Positions 1-8,488 of a stretch of DNA of 64,000 nt are shown here, piece by piece. The stretch is taken from positions 124,001 through 188,000 of the forward strand of contig NZ_JBHTDN010000007.1 of the NCBI RefSeq assembly GCF_042666505.1, in the 5' to 3' direction. Source of the stretch: Parapedobacter sp042666505. Lineage in GTDB: Bacteria > Bacteroidota > Bacteroidia > Sphingobacteriales > Sphingobacteriaceae. A program made the translations under genes and the position numbers. Within the stretch, counting starts at the first letter, position 1, and each line of letters opens with the position of its first letter. A model generated the notes under the pieces. That model was not told the DNA's origin. It searched no databases and was given only the letters and a program-made list of their open reading frames with translations.

Positions 1-25
1 AACAAGCGGTTATCAGACAATCACA

Positions 26-655
26 ATGAATAGAAGAGATTCACTCAAGGCTTTGGGTCTGGCGGCAGCGGGGGGCGCGTTGCTACTGGACGGATGCAGA
101 CCAGAAGCCAAAACGGGCAATGGAACGGCAACCGATGTAGAAAAGCTCCCCGGTGTACAGGACTGGGAACACGCACGTAACGGAAAACTGGCAGGCGAGA
201 AATTCTTCAGCGATCACGAACTTGCTACCATCGGGGTACTCGCCGATATCATTATACCCGCCGACGATATTTCGGGAAGTGCGACAGATGCGGGTGTGCC
301 GGCATTCATCGAGTTTATGGTCAAGGATATTCCTGCCTATCAGACGCCGATGCGCGGTGGGTTAAAATGGCTGAATGTGCAAAGCCAACGGCGTTTTGGC
401 CAAACATTCGCCGAATGTGAAAAATCGCAGCAACTGGAGTTGGTAGACGAGATCGCTTACCCGGCTAAAGCAAAGCCAGGAATGGGACAGGGCGTAGCCT
501 TTTTCAGCTTGATGCGGAATTTGACGGCGTCAGGTTTTTTTACCAGCGAAATTGGCGTAAAGGATATTGGCTACGTGGGTAACCGGCCGGGAGTGTGGGA
601 CGGCGTTCCACAGGATGTGCTCCAGGCCCATGGCTTTAAAGACGCCTGGGGTTAG
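26..655 (+). CDS. Gluconate 2-dehydrogenase subunit 3 family protein
   Basis: The 209-residue protein matches the small gamma-type subunit that partners GMC-family (FAD) sugar or alcohol dehydrogenases outside the cytoplasm. The N terminus has a twin-arginine-like start (NRRDSLKAL), a short hydrophobic stretch and a lipobox-like LLDGC, so it is probably exported through Tat and lipid-anchored. The body shows the family pattern: EKFFSDHELATIGVLADIII, then a PADD segment and an aromatic-rich C terminus. The catalytic GMC subunit is not in view; one of the reading frames upstream ends in a TGA overlapping this ATG (ATGA), which could be the tail of such a gene, but only 25 bases are visible. Substrate cannot be told. 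Confidence 0.85.
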   Translation: MNRRDSLKALGLAAAGGALLLDGCRPEAKTGNGTATDVEKLPGVQDWEHARNGKLAGEKFFSDHELATIGVLADIIIPADDISGSATDAGVPAFIEFMVKDIPAYQTPMRGGLKWLNVQSQRRFGQTFAECEKSQQLELVDEIAYPAKAKPGMGQGVAFFSLMRNLTASGFFTSEIGVKDIGYVGNRPGVWDGVPQDVLQAHGFKDAWG

Positions 656-674
656 CGGACATACTACGCGGCGG

Positions 675-733
675 CCATTTGCCGGGAAGCTTCGCCACAT
701 CGTCGACACGCCTCGGCGCACGCCCGGCAATGG
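675..733. repeat. Imperfect inverted repeat downstream of the subunit-3 gene
   Basis: CCAT-TGCCGGG at 675-686 is complementary to CCCGGCA-ATGG at 723-733, with about 36 bases between that include a GTCGAC palindrome. It lies just after the stop codon and could be a transcript 3' end, but there is no T-tract. The rest of the gap up to 922 shows no gene. Confidence 0.35.
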
Positions 734-922
734 TCCATTTGTTTGGAAGTGCCCACATTTAGTGAATATGCCATCCAAGCTTACGGATCTACCTTGCAGG
801 TAGCATTCATCCCAAAACGTTCATTTTCTTTCATGAAAAGCGAGGCTCTCGGAATTCCGACGCGAGTTTAGTGTCACTGATTTGCAGTTCGCAGGATACA
901 AAAAAGGCTTGCGCTTTGCGAA

Positions 923-1381
923 CTAAATCTTCTTTACGGAGTTGGCTTGCAGGCCTTTAGGTCCTTTGGATACCATGAATTCCACGCGATCGTCTTCCGC
1001 AATCGGTTCGGTAAGGTCGTTAATATGTACAAATATGCGTTCCCCGCTTTGCGCATCGGAAATAAAGCCGTATCCCTTCGAATCGTTGAAGTAGGCGACA
1101 CGGCCTTTGCGTACTCCCGAATCGTCGTCGATATCTTCCAGTTTCGGCGTACTGATCCGGATTTCGTCCGGAGATACCGGTTTAAGTCTAGTGGGATCGG
1201 GCGGTGTCGTCGTAATGTTGCCGTTTTCATCCACATACGCCAGCATTTCATCCAAACTTTTTCCTTTGCTGGATGCAGCAGCTTGCCGCCTTTCTTCACG
1301 GCGTTGCTCTTTTTCTTTCTGTTTCTGTAGTTTTTTCTTTGCGTTTTCTTTTTTGTTGAATGTTTCTTGTGATCTTCCCAT
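923..1381 (-). CDS. Cold-shock-domain protein
   Basis: The 152-residue protein has a Lys/Glu/Arg-rich N-terminal half (roughly residues 5-40, predicted helical and basic) and a C-terminal cold-shock domain at about 88-152. RNP1-type KGYGFISD and RNP2-type IFVHI motifs, the single-strand nucleic-acid-binding signatures, are both visible. Classical Csp proteins are about 70 residues, so this is the extended form common in Bacteroidota, probably an RNA-binding protein or chaperone. A good -7 box lies about 110 bases upstream, giving an unusually long leader compared with neighbouring genes, as is known for cold-regulated mRNAs. Whether it is cold-induced is inference. Confidence 0.88.
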   Translation of the reverse strand: MGRSQETFNKKENAKKKLQKQKEKEQRREERRQAAASSKGKSLDEMLAYVDENGNITTTPPDPTRLKPVSPDEIRISTPKLEDIDDDSGVRKGRVAYFNDSKGYGFISDAQSGERIFVHINDLTEPIAEDDRVEFMVSKGPKGLQANSVKKI

Positions 1382-1490
1382 TGATAAATTTTAAATTAAA
1401 CAGTAATGTTGGTAACAACTAACGAGCATATTCGACGATTTGCTAACGAGTAAGCAGGCAAAAACGAAAGGTGAGAAGTGCTACTCTATA

Positions 1491-1498
1491 CAAAGGTA
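1491..1498 (-). promoter_or_regulatory. -7 promoter box of the cold-shock-domain gene
   Basis: On the minus strand this reads TACCTTTG, an exact match to the Bacteroidota -7 consensus TAnnTTTG. Transcription would start near 1485, leaving a leader of about 105 nt before the start at 1381. Confidence 0.65.
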
Positions 1499-1541
1499 AC
1501 AAATGAAAACCGGATGGCGAAATTCACCGGAACGAAACTCC

Positions 1542-1549
1542 TATCTTTA
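1542..1549 (+). promoter_or_regulatory. -7 promoter box of the SDR gene
   Basis: TATCTTTA (consensus TAnnTTTG, last base differs) lies 20 bases before the ATG at 1569 and inside the longer open frame that begins at 1503. This argues that 1569, not 1503, is the real start. Confidence 0.45.
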
Positions 1550-1568
1550 TCCCCCAAAAGGGAAGGGC

Positions 1569-2300
1569 ATGGGTAAAACAAATTGTAAGAAGGTACTGAT
1601 TATTGGGGCCAGTTCGGGTATCGGGCGTGCATTGGCCGCGTTATGGGCCGCTGAAGGCCATCTGGTAGGCATCACAGGGCGTAGGGAAGACCTCCTTCGC
1701 GAGTTAACAGATACATGCCCTGAGCGGTATCGGTTCCGATCTTTTGATGTGACGGACACCAAAAACGCCGTGGCAAACCTGGAAGCTTTAGCCGCTTCAA
1801 TGGGCGGATTGGACATCGTGGTAATCAGCGCGGGGGGTGGAGATGTCAATCGTTCACTCGACTTTGAGATTGAGCACGGCATGATTGCACTGAACGTGGA
1901 TGCTTTTACCTGTCTTGCCGATTGGGCGTTTAACTTTTTCGCAAAACAGGGGTATGGCCAATTGGCCGCCATCACTTCGGTAGCGGGTATGCGGGGCAGT
2001 CGACAGGCACCGGCATATAGCGCTACCAAGGCATACCAGATTATCTACCTGCAGGGGTTACGGCAAAAAGCTTATAAGGAACATAACGGAATTGTCGTTA
2101 CCGATATTTGCCCTGGTTTCGTCGATACCCCGGCTGCCAAATCGCCCGTGCGATTCTGGGTATCGCCGGTGACCAAAGCCGCTGAACAAATCTACCGCGG
2201 GTTGTGCCGCGGCCGGAAAGTTATTTACGTCACGGGGCGCTGGCGTATCGTCGCCTGGCTCTACCGATGGCTGCCCAACTGGTTGCACGAACGGATGTAA
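1569..2300 (+). CDS. SDR family NAD(P)-dependent oxidoreductase
   Basis: Short-chain dehydrogenase/reductase of about 243 residues. It shows the Rossmann glycine motif GASSGIGRAL near the N terminus, the NAG-equivalent SAGGG, and the catalytic Ser with a YSATK Tyr-Lys pair followed by the usual PGFVDT segment. A basic, aromatic C-terminal stretch (RWRIVAWLYRWLPNWL) may attach it to the membrane, as in the DltE/YqjQ-like SDRs. The open frame extends upstream to 1503, but the promoter box at 1542 makes the ATG at 1569 more likely. Its 3' end overlaps the convergent OstA-like gene by 71 bases. The substrate is unknown. Confidence 0.88.
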   Translation: MGKTNCKKVLIIGASSGIGRALAALWAAEGHLVGITGRREDLLRELTDTCPERYRFRSFDVTDTKNAVANLEALAASMGGLDIVVISAGGGDVNRSLDFEIEHGMIALNVDAFTCLADWAFNFFAKQGYGQLAAITSVAGMRGSRQAPAYSATKAYQIIYLQGLRQKAYKEHNGIVVTDICPGFVDTPAAKSPVRFWVSPVTKAAEQIYRGLCRGRKVIYVTGRWRIVAWLYRWLPNWLHERM

Positions 2301-4593
2301 AATGCGGCACCGGATCTGGACGGCGGAATGAGGTGGCATCGCTGGGAACATCAGGCGGATCGGAGGTGGCCGATGAGTCCGTCTCGACTTCAGGGGGTTG
2401 CCTACTAGGTGCACCGGTTGTATCGGCAGGGGCTTCTGTAGGGGTATCTGCTGGCTGCCTGCGGCGCGTAAGCAGATCTTCTTTGGACGTCGGGCGGTCG
2501 CCCGGCTTCCATACGAACCCTTCCAATATTTCGTCTTCCTGGGCGACCAGGTGTATGGGATATGCCCGGCCATCAATGCTCCGGATCGGGATAAAATGGG
2601 TGATTTGGTTACTGTCGACCAATATTTTGATGCGGCTGCTACGGTTGTGGTACATATGGGTGTAGGTTTTCTGCTCCTCATCGACGACGTAATAGAGGCT
2701 TTCAGCATTTCCATCGATAAACATCCGTTCCAGTGTATTGTCACTGAAAAATCCCGTGATCCGCCTGCCTTTAATCTGATTGTACTTGGTCGAATCCAAT
2801 TGGGTGTTTACCATAAATGCATTGCTCACCAACAGCATGTTATCCAGCTGTTCATTACGGATTTGCATGTATATGGTATCTGCGGTCATCTGTGAACCTT
2901 GGGCCCAGATCATGGGCCTGCCGAAGAATCGCATCATGGAATCCGGATACCCATAGTATACCGAATCGGCCACGGCTTGTAGGTCCGACTTAAATAGCCT
3001 TACATTATAGTATGCCTTGACGATACGGGTTCGGGCCGTATCACTGGCAAGTGAATCCATCGTTATTGTATCGGCGGGAGGACGGGCGATGGCCGCTGCG
3101 GCACCGGCCATGAGGCTGTCTGCTTCGCCACCGGTAGGTATCCGGGATTGTGCGCGCAGTATGCTGTCTGCGGCAAGATTGCGGGCCAGTACATCGTGAG
3201 TAGCCTCCGGCCGCAGCGGTACCGCCTCAACCCGTTTGATGTGGGTTTTAAGTAAGGCTGAATCGGTCGGAGAGGCGACTTCGGATGGTATGGAATCGAC
3301 GTTTGCCACGCTGTCCGGTGCGGTCTTGCTGCTGTCTCGCGGAACCGCTGGAACATCGTCCGGTGAATCCGGCCGGCTGCTGAGAGAGTCCGCGGGAGGC
3401 CCCGATAAACTATCCGGCGGAAACGTTGCATCATCAAAGCCTTCGCCGTAATCTTGGTCTTCGTATTCATCAAGTGCGCCACCTTCGCGATCGAGTTCGA
3501 AGATTTTGGGAACATAATCCTTTAACGGGATAACCCGGGAAAACAGCGTGTCGGCCGTCATGTAGATTGTGTCGACCGCAGGTCGATCGGCAACGGGCCG
3601 TTTCAGGCTATCCCCGGAAAGCAATGCACGATTCAGGGTATCGGCGGAAACGCTGTCTGGCGGTGAGGCCGGGCTGTCGGCTGCCGAGTTGCCGGTAGCG
3701 GTGCTATCGTTGCGTGTGACCGTCATGACCAGCGGATTTCGGGTCATGGTAATGGATTCATCGCCCCGTTGGTAAAGACCCATACCCCCATAGGCAAAAA
3801 ACTGGTCGGCTGTATCGATGAATACGACATTTTCTACAGCGCGTCCGCTGCCTGTTTGCCCGTTATAAAATAGGCTGTCACCACGGAGGAACCGGCTTCC
3901 AGACGTATACAGGTTGTTACGATCGAACCATGCCTGTTCCGTTTCTGTATTGTATTCGCCCCGTTCGGTGTAAAGATTTTCGCCATCATTGCCCTTAATG
4001 TTGGTAGGGCCATAAAAATAAGTGATTTTCGTCGCCGAATTGTACCGCATGGTGTCGGTATATATTTTCACATCCGGCGTGCGCACCACTACATCGTACC
4101 TGAAATAGGCGTCCTTGGTTTGATCAAAATACGTGGCGTTCCGGCTGGTGATGGTATCGGTGGTATTCTGAATCCGCCCGCCACCGGTATAGGTGCCGAC
4201 ACCATTCTTCATGTTATAGGTGAGGTAGTTGGTGGTGAGTACGGAATTTCCATCTACCATGCGCACGTTGTTGGTGAGTGTGGCGAGTTGGGTCTCTGCC
4301 ACGTAGTGGAGTTTATCGGCGAAAATAACCGTACCGTTGGGCTGGGTGATAATCACTTTGCCAAAAGCATCGAAGTATTGCTTTTTCTCTTCATCACTAT
4401 AAACGTAACCGCTGTCTGCCGACAGCGTAGAGCCGTGGTGCTCGTAAACCGGACGATAATTCATCATGTTACCGGTGGAAGCGTTAAGGCGGCTGTGCGA
4501 CGAAGAAATGAGCCTCAATTCGTCCCGCTGCTGCCCATACAGGAGGGAGGAAATAAACACCGAAAGGTATATGAATAGGAGGCTTTTCTTCAC
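2230..4593 (-). CDS. OstA/LptA-like organic-solvent-tolerance protein (LPS transport)
   Basis: Large exported protein of about 787 residues with OstA/LptA beta-jellyroll repeats (SADSGYVYSDEEKKQYFDAF, FADKLHYV, LTTNYLTYNMKN, and again after the linker in the C-terminal third). LptA-type domains carry lipopolysaccharide across the periplasm to LptD. I chose the GTG at 4593: a -7 box TAAGTTTG ends 6 bases before it, and the product then starts with a clean signal peptide (VKKSLLFIYLSVFISSLLYGQ). Upstream ATG/GTG codons to 4650 lie inside or before the promoter. About 200 residues in the middle are a Pro/Asp/Ser-rich low-complexity insert (PPDS, PADS repeats), and the tail is similar. The last 24 residues are antisense to the SDR gene and may not belong to the ancestral protein. 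Confidence 0.8.
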   Translation of the reverse strand: MKKSLLFIYLSVFISSLLYGQQRDELRLISSSHSRLNASTGNMMNYRPVYEHHGSTLSADSGYVYSDEEKKQYFDAFGKVIITQPNGTVIFADKLHYVAETQLATLTNNVRMVDGNSVLTTNYLTYNMKNGVGTYTGGGRIQNTTDTITSRNATYFDQTKDAYFRYDVVVRTPDVKIYTDTMRYNSATKITYFYGPTNIKGNDGENLYTERGEYNTETEQAWFDRNNLYTSGSRFLRGDSLFYNGQTGSGRAVENVVFIDTADQFFAYGGMGLYQRGDESITMTRNPLVMTVTRNDSTATGNSAADSPASPPDSVSADTLNRALLSGDSLKRPVADRPAVDTIYMTADTLFSRVIPLKDYVPKIFELDREGGALDEYEDQDYGEGFDDATFPPDSLSGPPADSLSSRPDSPDDVPAVPRDSSKTAPDSVANVDSIPSEVASPTDSALLKTHIKRVEAVPLRPEATHDVLARNLAADSILRAQSRIPTGGEADSLMAGAAAAIARPPADTITMDSLASDTARTRIVKAYYNVRLFKSDLQAVADSVYYGYPDSMMRFFGRPMIWAQGSQMTADTIYMQIRNEQLDNMLLVSNAFMVNTQLDSTKYNQIKGRRITGFFSDNTLERMFIDGNAESLYYVVDEEQKTYTHMYHNRSSRIKILVDSNQITHFIPIRSIDGRAYPIHLVAQEDEILEGFVWKPGDRPTSKEDLLTRRRQPADTPTEAPADTTGAPSRQPPEVETDSSATSDPPDVPSDATSFRRPDPVPHFTSVRATSWAAIGRARRRYASAP

Positions 4594-4598
4594 AGGAG

Positions 4599-4606
4599 CA
4601 AACTTA
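4599..4606 (-). promoter_or_regulatory. -7 promoter box of the OstA-like gene
   Basis: TAAGTTTG on the minus strand matches TAnnTTTG exactly and ends 6 bases before the GTG at 4593, implying a leaderless or nearly leaderless mRNA. It is arranged back to back with the tilS promoter 45 bases away. Confidence 0.6.
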
Positions 4607-4651
4607 GATAAAATGCGCTTTATATGGATGACTTTTTTGTTGGATAACACG

Positions 4652-4659
4652 TACCTTTG
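4652..4659 (+). promoter_or_regulatory. -7 promoter box of tilS
   Basis: TACCTTTG matches the consensus exactly and ends 6 bases before the tilS ATG at 4665, so the transcript should have essentially no leader. No clear -33 TTTG is visible at the usual distance. Confidence 0.65.
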
Positions 4660-4664
4660 GCCAT

Positions 4665-5993
4665 ATGAGCGTAATGGAGCGATTCATCCGGTATCTTCAT
4701 GAGCAAGCACTGTGCCAGCCGCACGAGCGTTTGTTATTGGCCGTGAGTGGGGGAAAGGATTCGGTCATGATGACGAGGCTGTTTGCTGAGTCTGGCTATT
4801 CAGTTGGGATTGCGCATTGTAACTTCGGGTTGAGGGGCGCTGCCTCGGATGCCGACGAAGCCCTTGTGTATCAGCTGGCAAAATCGTTGGATGTGCCCTT
4901 TTATGTTACCCGTTTCAATACCGCGTCGCATGCTCGTAGGCAGGGAATCTCCATCCAAATGGCTGCCCGCGAATTACGGTATGCGTGGTTCGAGACCATA
5001 CGTGTATCGCAGGGTTACGATTATATTGCGGTAGCTCAACACCGAAATGACCACGTGGAAACGCTGATGCTTAATCTCGTAAGGGGTACCGGATTGGCCG
5101 GCTTGCGGGGTATACAGCCAAGACGGGGGCGTATAATCCGTCCGCTGCTCTTCCTCAACGCCGATGAAATCGAGAAGTACGTGCAGCAACATAAGCTGGA
5201 ATACCGGGACGATGCGTCCAATTTTTCCACGAAATATGCCCGCAACAAGATCCGCATGGAGGTCATCCCCAAGCTGAAGGAACTCAATCCCTACCTGGAG
5301 GTGACGCTGGCCAAGAATATGGCCCACTTTTCCGATGCTTACACAGTAATACAACACTATATAGCACGACTGAGAGCCCAACTTTTTCATGAGCAGAACA
5401 AAGGGGAATGGCACATCCCTGTTGACGGTTTGGTCACGTTAGATCCACAACAATTCCTGCTATATGAACTGTTTAAACCGTTCGGGTTTACCGAAGCGGT
5501 ATTAGGCGATTTGGCTAGCAGCTTGAACGGTATCCCGGGTAGGCAATTTACGTCACCTTCACATGTATTGTTTATGGACCGTGGCGAATTGGTGCTCACC
5601 TCAATGAAGGCTATAAAAGAAGCGACTGTTTTAATGGAAAAAATAGAAAGCCGTGTGCAATGGGGGGGATTTCGCTTTGAATCTCACCTGTCGTCGGATG
5701 CAGATATCAACGTAGATGCCAAAACCGCGCAATTCGATGCGGATAAAATCGTATTCCCGTTGACAATCCGCGGCTGGATGGAAGGAGACACCTTCCGGCC
5801 CTTGGGGATGAAAGGGAATAAGAAATTGAGCGATTTATTCGTTTCCCTAAAAATCCCGGTTTACCGCAAGCATTCCGTACCGGTGGTGATAAACGGTAAT
5901 GGTGACATCCTCTGGGTGGTTCCGCATCGGATGGATGATCGTTATAAAATTACGGGCAAAACGAAAAAAGTGCTTACCTTAGCATGTTTTTAG
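4665..5993 (+). CDS. tilS: tRNA(Ile)-lysidine synthase TilS
   Basis: TilS attaches lysine to C34 of the CAU-anticodon tRNA-Ile, changing its specificity from Met to Ile codons. The 442-residue protein has the PP-loop ATP pyrophosphatase motif SGGKDS at about residues 28-33, followed by AHCNFGLRG, the AQHRNDHVET segment and NLVRGTGLAGLRGI, all diagnostic. The C-terminal TilS domain covers roughly residues 350-440 (RGWMEGDTFRPLGMKGNKKL). The start follows directly on the -7 box; a second in-frame ATG at 4674 is possible. The gene at 5998 starts 4 bases after the stop, so the two are probably cotranscribed. Confidence 0.95.
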   Translation: MSVMERFIRYLHEQALCQPHERLLLAVSGGKDSVMMTRLFAESGYSVGIAHCNFGLRGAASDADEALVYQLAKSLDVPFYVTRFNTASHARRQGISIQMAARELRYAWFETIRVSQGYDYIAVAQHRNDHVETLMLNLVRGTGLAGLRGIQPRRGRIIRPLLFLNADEIEKYVQQHKLEYRDDASNFSTKYARNKIRMEVIPKLKELNPYLEVTLAKNMAHFSDAYTVIQHYIARLRAQLFHEQNKGEWHIPVDGLVTLDPQQFLLYELFKPFGFTEAVLGDLASSLNGIPGRQFTSPSHVLFMDRGELVLTSMKAIKEATVLMEKIESRVQWGGFRFESHLSSDADINVDAKTAQFDADKIVFPLTIRGWMEGDTFRPLGMKGNKKLSDLFVSLKIPVYRKHSVPVVINGNGDILWVVPHRMDDRYKITGKTKKVLTLACF

Positions 5994-5997
5994 GCCT

Positions 5998-6501
5998 ATG
6001 GGAGAAAAACCGATATACATTGAAAACCAATATCTAGGGCGTGATCGCGGTTGGGTGAGTGTGCGACTGGTATTGGCGTTATTTTGCTTTGTCGCCTATT
6101 ACATCAATATCGAACGGGAAAGTGAGAGCCAATTATTCCTGTTGGTCGGAAGTGCAATCATATTTGTCTCTATCGTAATGATGTACATGCTTCAATACCG
6201 GATTACGGTAGAGCAGGGAAACGTCAAGTTAAGCGGTTTATGGACGACGCGCTTGGTTAAGATTGATTTGAATAGCATTATTAAGGTTGAATGTAAACCC
6301 TATAGTAAGTTTTTTATTAATAACCCGGTATACAATCTGCACCAAAAGGGGCGGATTAAATTTTATGCAGGGGGGAAAGACGCCGTGTGGTTGACTGACC
6401 GGGATGGGCTGGTATACATCATCGGAACACAGCGACAGGTAGAATTCCAACAGGCCATCCTAAAAGCCAAGGGTAGGTCGGATGGAGGCTCCACGAAATA
6501 A
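5998..6501 (+). CDS. Membrane protein of unknown function, PH-like
   Basis: A 167-residue protein with two closely spaced transmembrane helices (about residues 20-38 and 44-65) followed by a cytoplasmic beta-rich domain whose pattern (YRITVEQGNVKLSGLW, then IDLNSIIKVECKPY, then GLVYIIGTQ) resembles bacterial PH-like domains attached to membrane pairs. It follows tilS with a 4-base gap and is presumably in the same transcript. I do not recognise a named family and no function can be given from sequence. Confidence 0.7.
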   Translation: MGEKPIYIENQYLGRDRGWVSVRLVLALFCFVAYYINIERESESQLFLLVGSAIIFVSIVMMYMLQYRITVEQGNVKLSGLWTTRLVKIDLNSIIKVECKPYSKFFINNPVYNLHQKGRIKFYAGGKDAVWLTDRDGLVYIIGTQRQVEFQQAILKAKGRSDGGSTK

Positions 6502-6561
6502 CCGGGGTAAAACGGATTGTCAGCCGACCGTTAAAGTTGGCAAAAAAAAGGTTACAAGCAA

Positions 6562-6590
6562 TTTGCTTATCCTTTTTTTATGTATGTTTG
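6562..6590 (+). promoter_or_regulatory. Promoter of the DUF4834 gene
   Basis: TTTG at 6562-6565 and TATGTTTG at 6583-6590 with a 17-base spacer fit the Bacteroidota -33/-7 pattern. The -7 box overlaps the first possible ATG (6580), so the start at 6598, 8 bases after the box, is preferred. Confidence 0.6.
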
Positions 6591-6597
6591 TGTACGT

Positions 6598-6882
6598 ATG
6601 GGATTACTGAAGTTTTTATTTATAGCAATCACCGTCTTATGGTTGGTGCGTCTAATCTTCCGGCTTGTCCTCCCTTGGGCAATGCGTAAGATGGCTCAAA
6701 AAGTAATGGGCGACGCACAGCAGCAATACCAACACCGGAATGCGCCCTATAATAATGGCCGTCCACGTCAGCCGGATGGTAAAATACGCATCGATTATGT
6801 CCCGCCACAAAACCAGACCAAAGGGGCGAAGAAGGCAGGTGAGTTTGTAGAGTTTGAAGAAATCAAGTCGTCTGCCAAATAG
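6598..6882 (+). CDS. DUF4834 family small membrane protein
   Basis: A 94-residue protein with one N-terminal transmembrane segment (LKFLFIAITVLWLVRLIFRLVLPW) and a hydrophilic Gln/Asn-rich tail ending in GEFVEFEEIKS, the pattern of the DUF4834 family of Bacteroidota. The start at 6598 is chosen because the ATG at 6580 lies within the promoter box. It sits between the tilS pair and recF, which has its own promoter. Function is unknown. Confidence 0.75.
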   Translation: MGLLKFLFIAITVLWLVRLIFRLVLPWAMRKMAQKVMGDAQQQYQHRNAPYNNGRPRQPDGKIRIDYVPPQNQTKGAKKAGEFVEFEEIKSSAK

Positions 6883-6895
6883 CCAGCAAAAACCT

Positions 6896-6903
6896 TACCT
6901 TTG
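6896..6903 (+). promoter_or_regulatory. -7 promoter box of recF
   Basis: TACCTTTG is an exact consensus match ending 6 bases before the recF ATG at 6909, again predicting a leaderless transcript. Confidence 0.65.
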
Positions 6904-6908
6904 CAGGT

Positions 6909-8009
6909 ATGTGGCTGAGAAAATTATCGGTTCTTAATTTCAAAAATTATACGGAGGCCACGCTCAATTTTGCTCTGGAGGTAATTGCATTTACGGGTGA
7001 TAACGGCGCGGGAAAAACCAACCTGCTGGATGCCATTCATTATCTTTCACTGTGTAAAAGTTATTTCAATCCGGTAGATTCCCAGCAAATCAAGCAAGGG
7101 GAAGACTGGTTTATGGTGCAGGGAGAATTTGACAGAGACGGCCAGACTGACCTCGTTGCCTGCAGCCTGAAACGTAACCAGAAAAAGCAATTCAAAAGAA
7201 ACAAGAAGGAATATTCCCGGCTCGCCGACCACATTGGCCATTTTCCGCTGGTGATGATTTCACCTAATGATTCGACGATTGTAACCGATGGGAGTGAGGA
7301 GCGCCGTCGCTTCATCGACAACGTAATCTCACAGACCGACCTTCATTACCTTGATCGGTTAATTGCCTATAACCGCTGCCTGGTGCAACGAAATAGCCTG
7401 TTGAAACAGTCGGCCCGGGGTGGGGGGCTGGACAAAGGGCTGATGGAGGTGCTGGATACCCAGTTGGTGGAAACAGGCGTTCCCATTTTTGAAAAGCGGC
7501 AATCTTTCATGGAGGCATTCATTCCTGAGTTTAACAGGCATTACCTCTTTCTGACAGAAACCGCCGAACAAGTGTCGTTGGCTTATGAATCCCAACTGAC
7601 TAACGAGAATTTTGCCGAGCTGCTAAGGACACACCTGGATCGGGATAGAGCGTTGGAACGCACCACCGTAGGCATCCACAAAGACGACTTGCAATTTTCC
7701 ATCCACCATGACATGCCGCTTAAGAAGTTTGGATCCCAGGGGCAGCAAAAATCTTTTCTGATTGCACTTAAACTGGCACAATATAGTTTCCTGCATCAGC
7801 AAAAAGGATTCAAACCCTTGTTGTTGCTGGATGACATCTTTGATAAATTGGATGAGAATCGTACGCGCAAACTGATGCAGATGGTATCTGCTGATGATTT
7901 TGGACAGATATTTCTTACGGATACGGATGCCGTCCGGATAAATCGTATCTTTGAAGAAATAAACCGAAGGGTGCAGGTGTTTAGTATCAATCGTGGCACC
8001 GTAAGCTAA
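6909..8009 (+). CDS. recF: DNA replication/repair protein RecF
   Basis: RecF is an SMC/Rad50-type ATPase that helps load RecA at single-strand gaps through RecFOR. At 366 residues it has the normal length. Visible motifs are Walker A GDNGAGKTN near residue 34, the ABC-type signature GSQGQQKSFLIALKL near 278, and Walker B LLLLDDIFDKLD near 304. The N-terminal LSVLNFKNY is the usual RecF opening. The DUF721 gene follows almost directly, a common pairing near replication genes. dnaA and dnaN are not adjacent here. Confidence 0.96.
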   Translation: MWLRKLSVLNFKNYTEATLNFALEVIAFTGDNGAGKTNLLDAIHYLSLCKSYFNPVDSQQIKQGEDWFMVQGEFDRDGQTDLVACSLKRNQKKQFKRNKKEYSRLADHIGHFPLVMISPNDSTIVTDGSEERRRFIDNVISQTDLHYLDRLIAYNRCLVQRNSLLKQSARGGGLDKGLMEVLDTQLVETGVPIFEKRQSFMEAFIPEFNRHYLFLTETAEQVSLAYESQLTNENFAELLRTHLDRDRALERTTVGIHKDDLQFSIHHDMPLKKFGSQGQQKSFLIALKLAQYSFLHQQKGFKPLLLLDDIFDKLDENRTRKLMQMVSADDFGQIFLTDTDAVRINRIFEEINRRVQVFSINRGTVS

Positions 8010-8016
8010 TTTGAAC

Positions 8017-8310
8017 ATGGGCAGCAGGGGAAATGATATCACGATTAAAGAGGCGATCGAAAAGATGCTCGACGTATACAAATTACGGCGTAAGTTTGAC
8101 GAAACCGCATTGATATCCGCTTGGCCGCAATTGATGGGAAACGCAATTGCCAACCGCACCAAGCAGCTCTATATCCGTGACAAAAAGCTGTTTGTCAAAG
8201 TGGAATCGTCGGTCATCAAGCACGAGTTATTATTGATGCGCTCTCAGATTATCGGGCGTATGAACGAACACGTTGGACAGGTGGTGATTGAAGAGTTGGT
8301 GATACTGTGA
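8017..8310 (+). CDS. DUF721 (DciA-like) protein
   Basis: A 97-residue protein of the DUF721 family, whose characterised members (DciA) help load the replicative helicase. The visible core is IKEAIEKMLDVYKLRRKFDE, then ISAWPQLMGNAIANRTKQLYIRDKKLFVKVESSVIKHELL, a typical KH-like DciA fold. The open frame also allows a TTG at 8011, but the ATG at 8017 is more likely. It lies 7 bases after recF and is probably cotranscribed. Many DciA proteins are longer; this is the short Bacteroidota form. Confidence 0.85.
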   Translation: MGSRGNDITIKEAIEKMLDVYKLRRKFDETALISAWPQLMGNAIANRTKQLYIRDKKLFVKVESSVIKHELLLMRSQIIGRMNEHVGQVVIEELVIL

Positions 8311-8488
8311 ATTAGCCGGGTGCTAAGCACAGGACCGCCTGGGCATTCATATGGCATCTGCCTGCGCCCGATACGCACGTCTTCCGTACCCGTTATGTAC
8401 CTCGCAGAGGCCGGCCGACACGTTCATAGGTGGCTTATTTCGCCCGACTTTATAGGGACCGGTTTTTTGGGCTTACCGGCTGAACCAA

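Noticed and set aside
923..1394. Plus-strand open frames across the cold-shock gene
   Set aside because: They are antisense shadows of the minus-strand gene, which has clear RNP motifs.
1503..1568. N-terminal extension of the SDR gene
   Set aside because: The extension crosses a -7 promoter box and lacks SDR homology.
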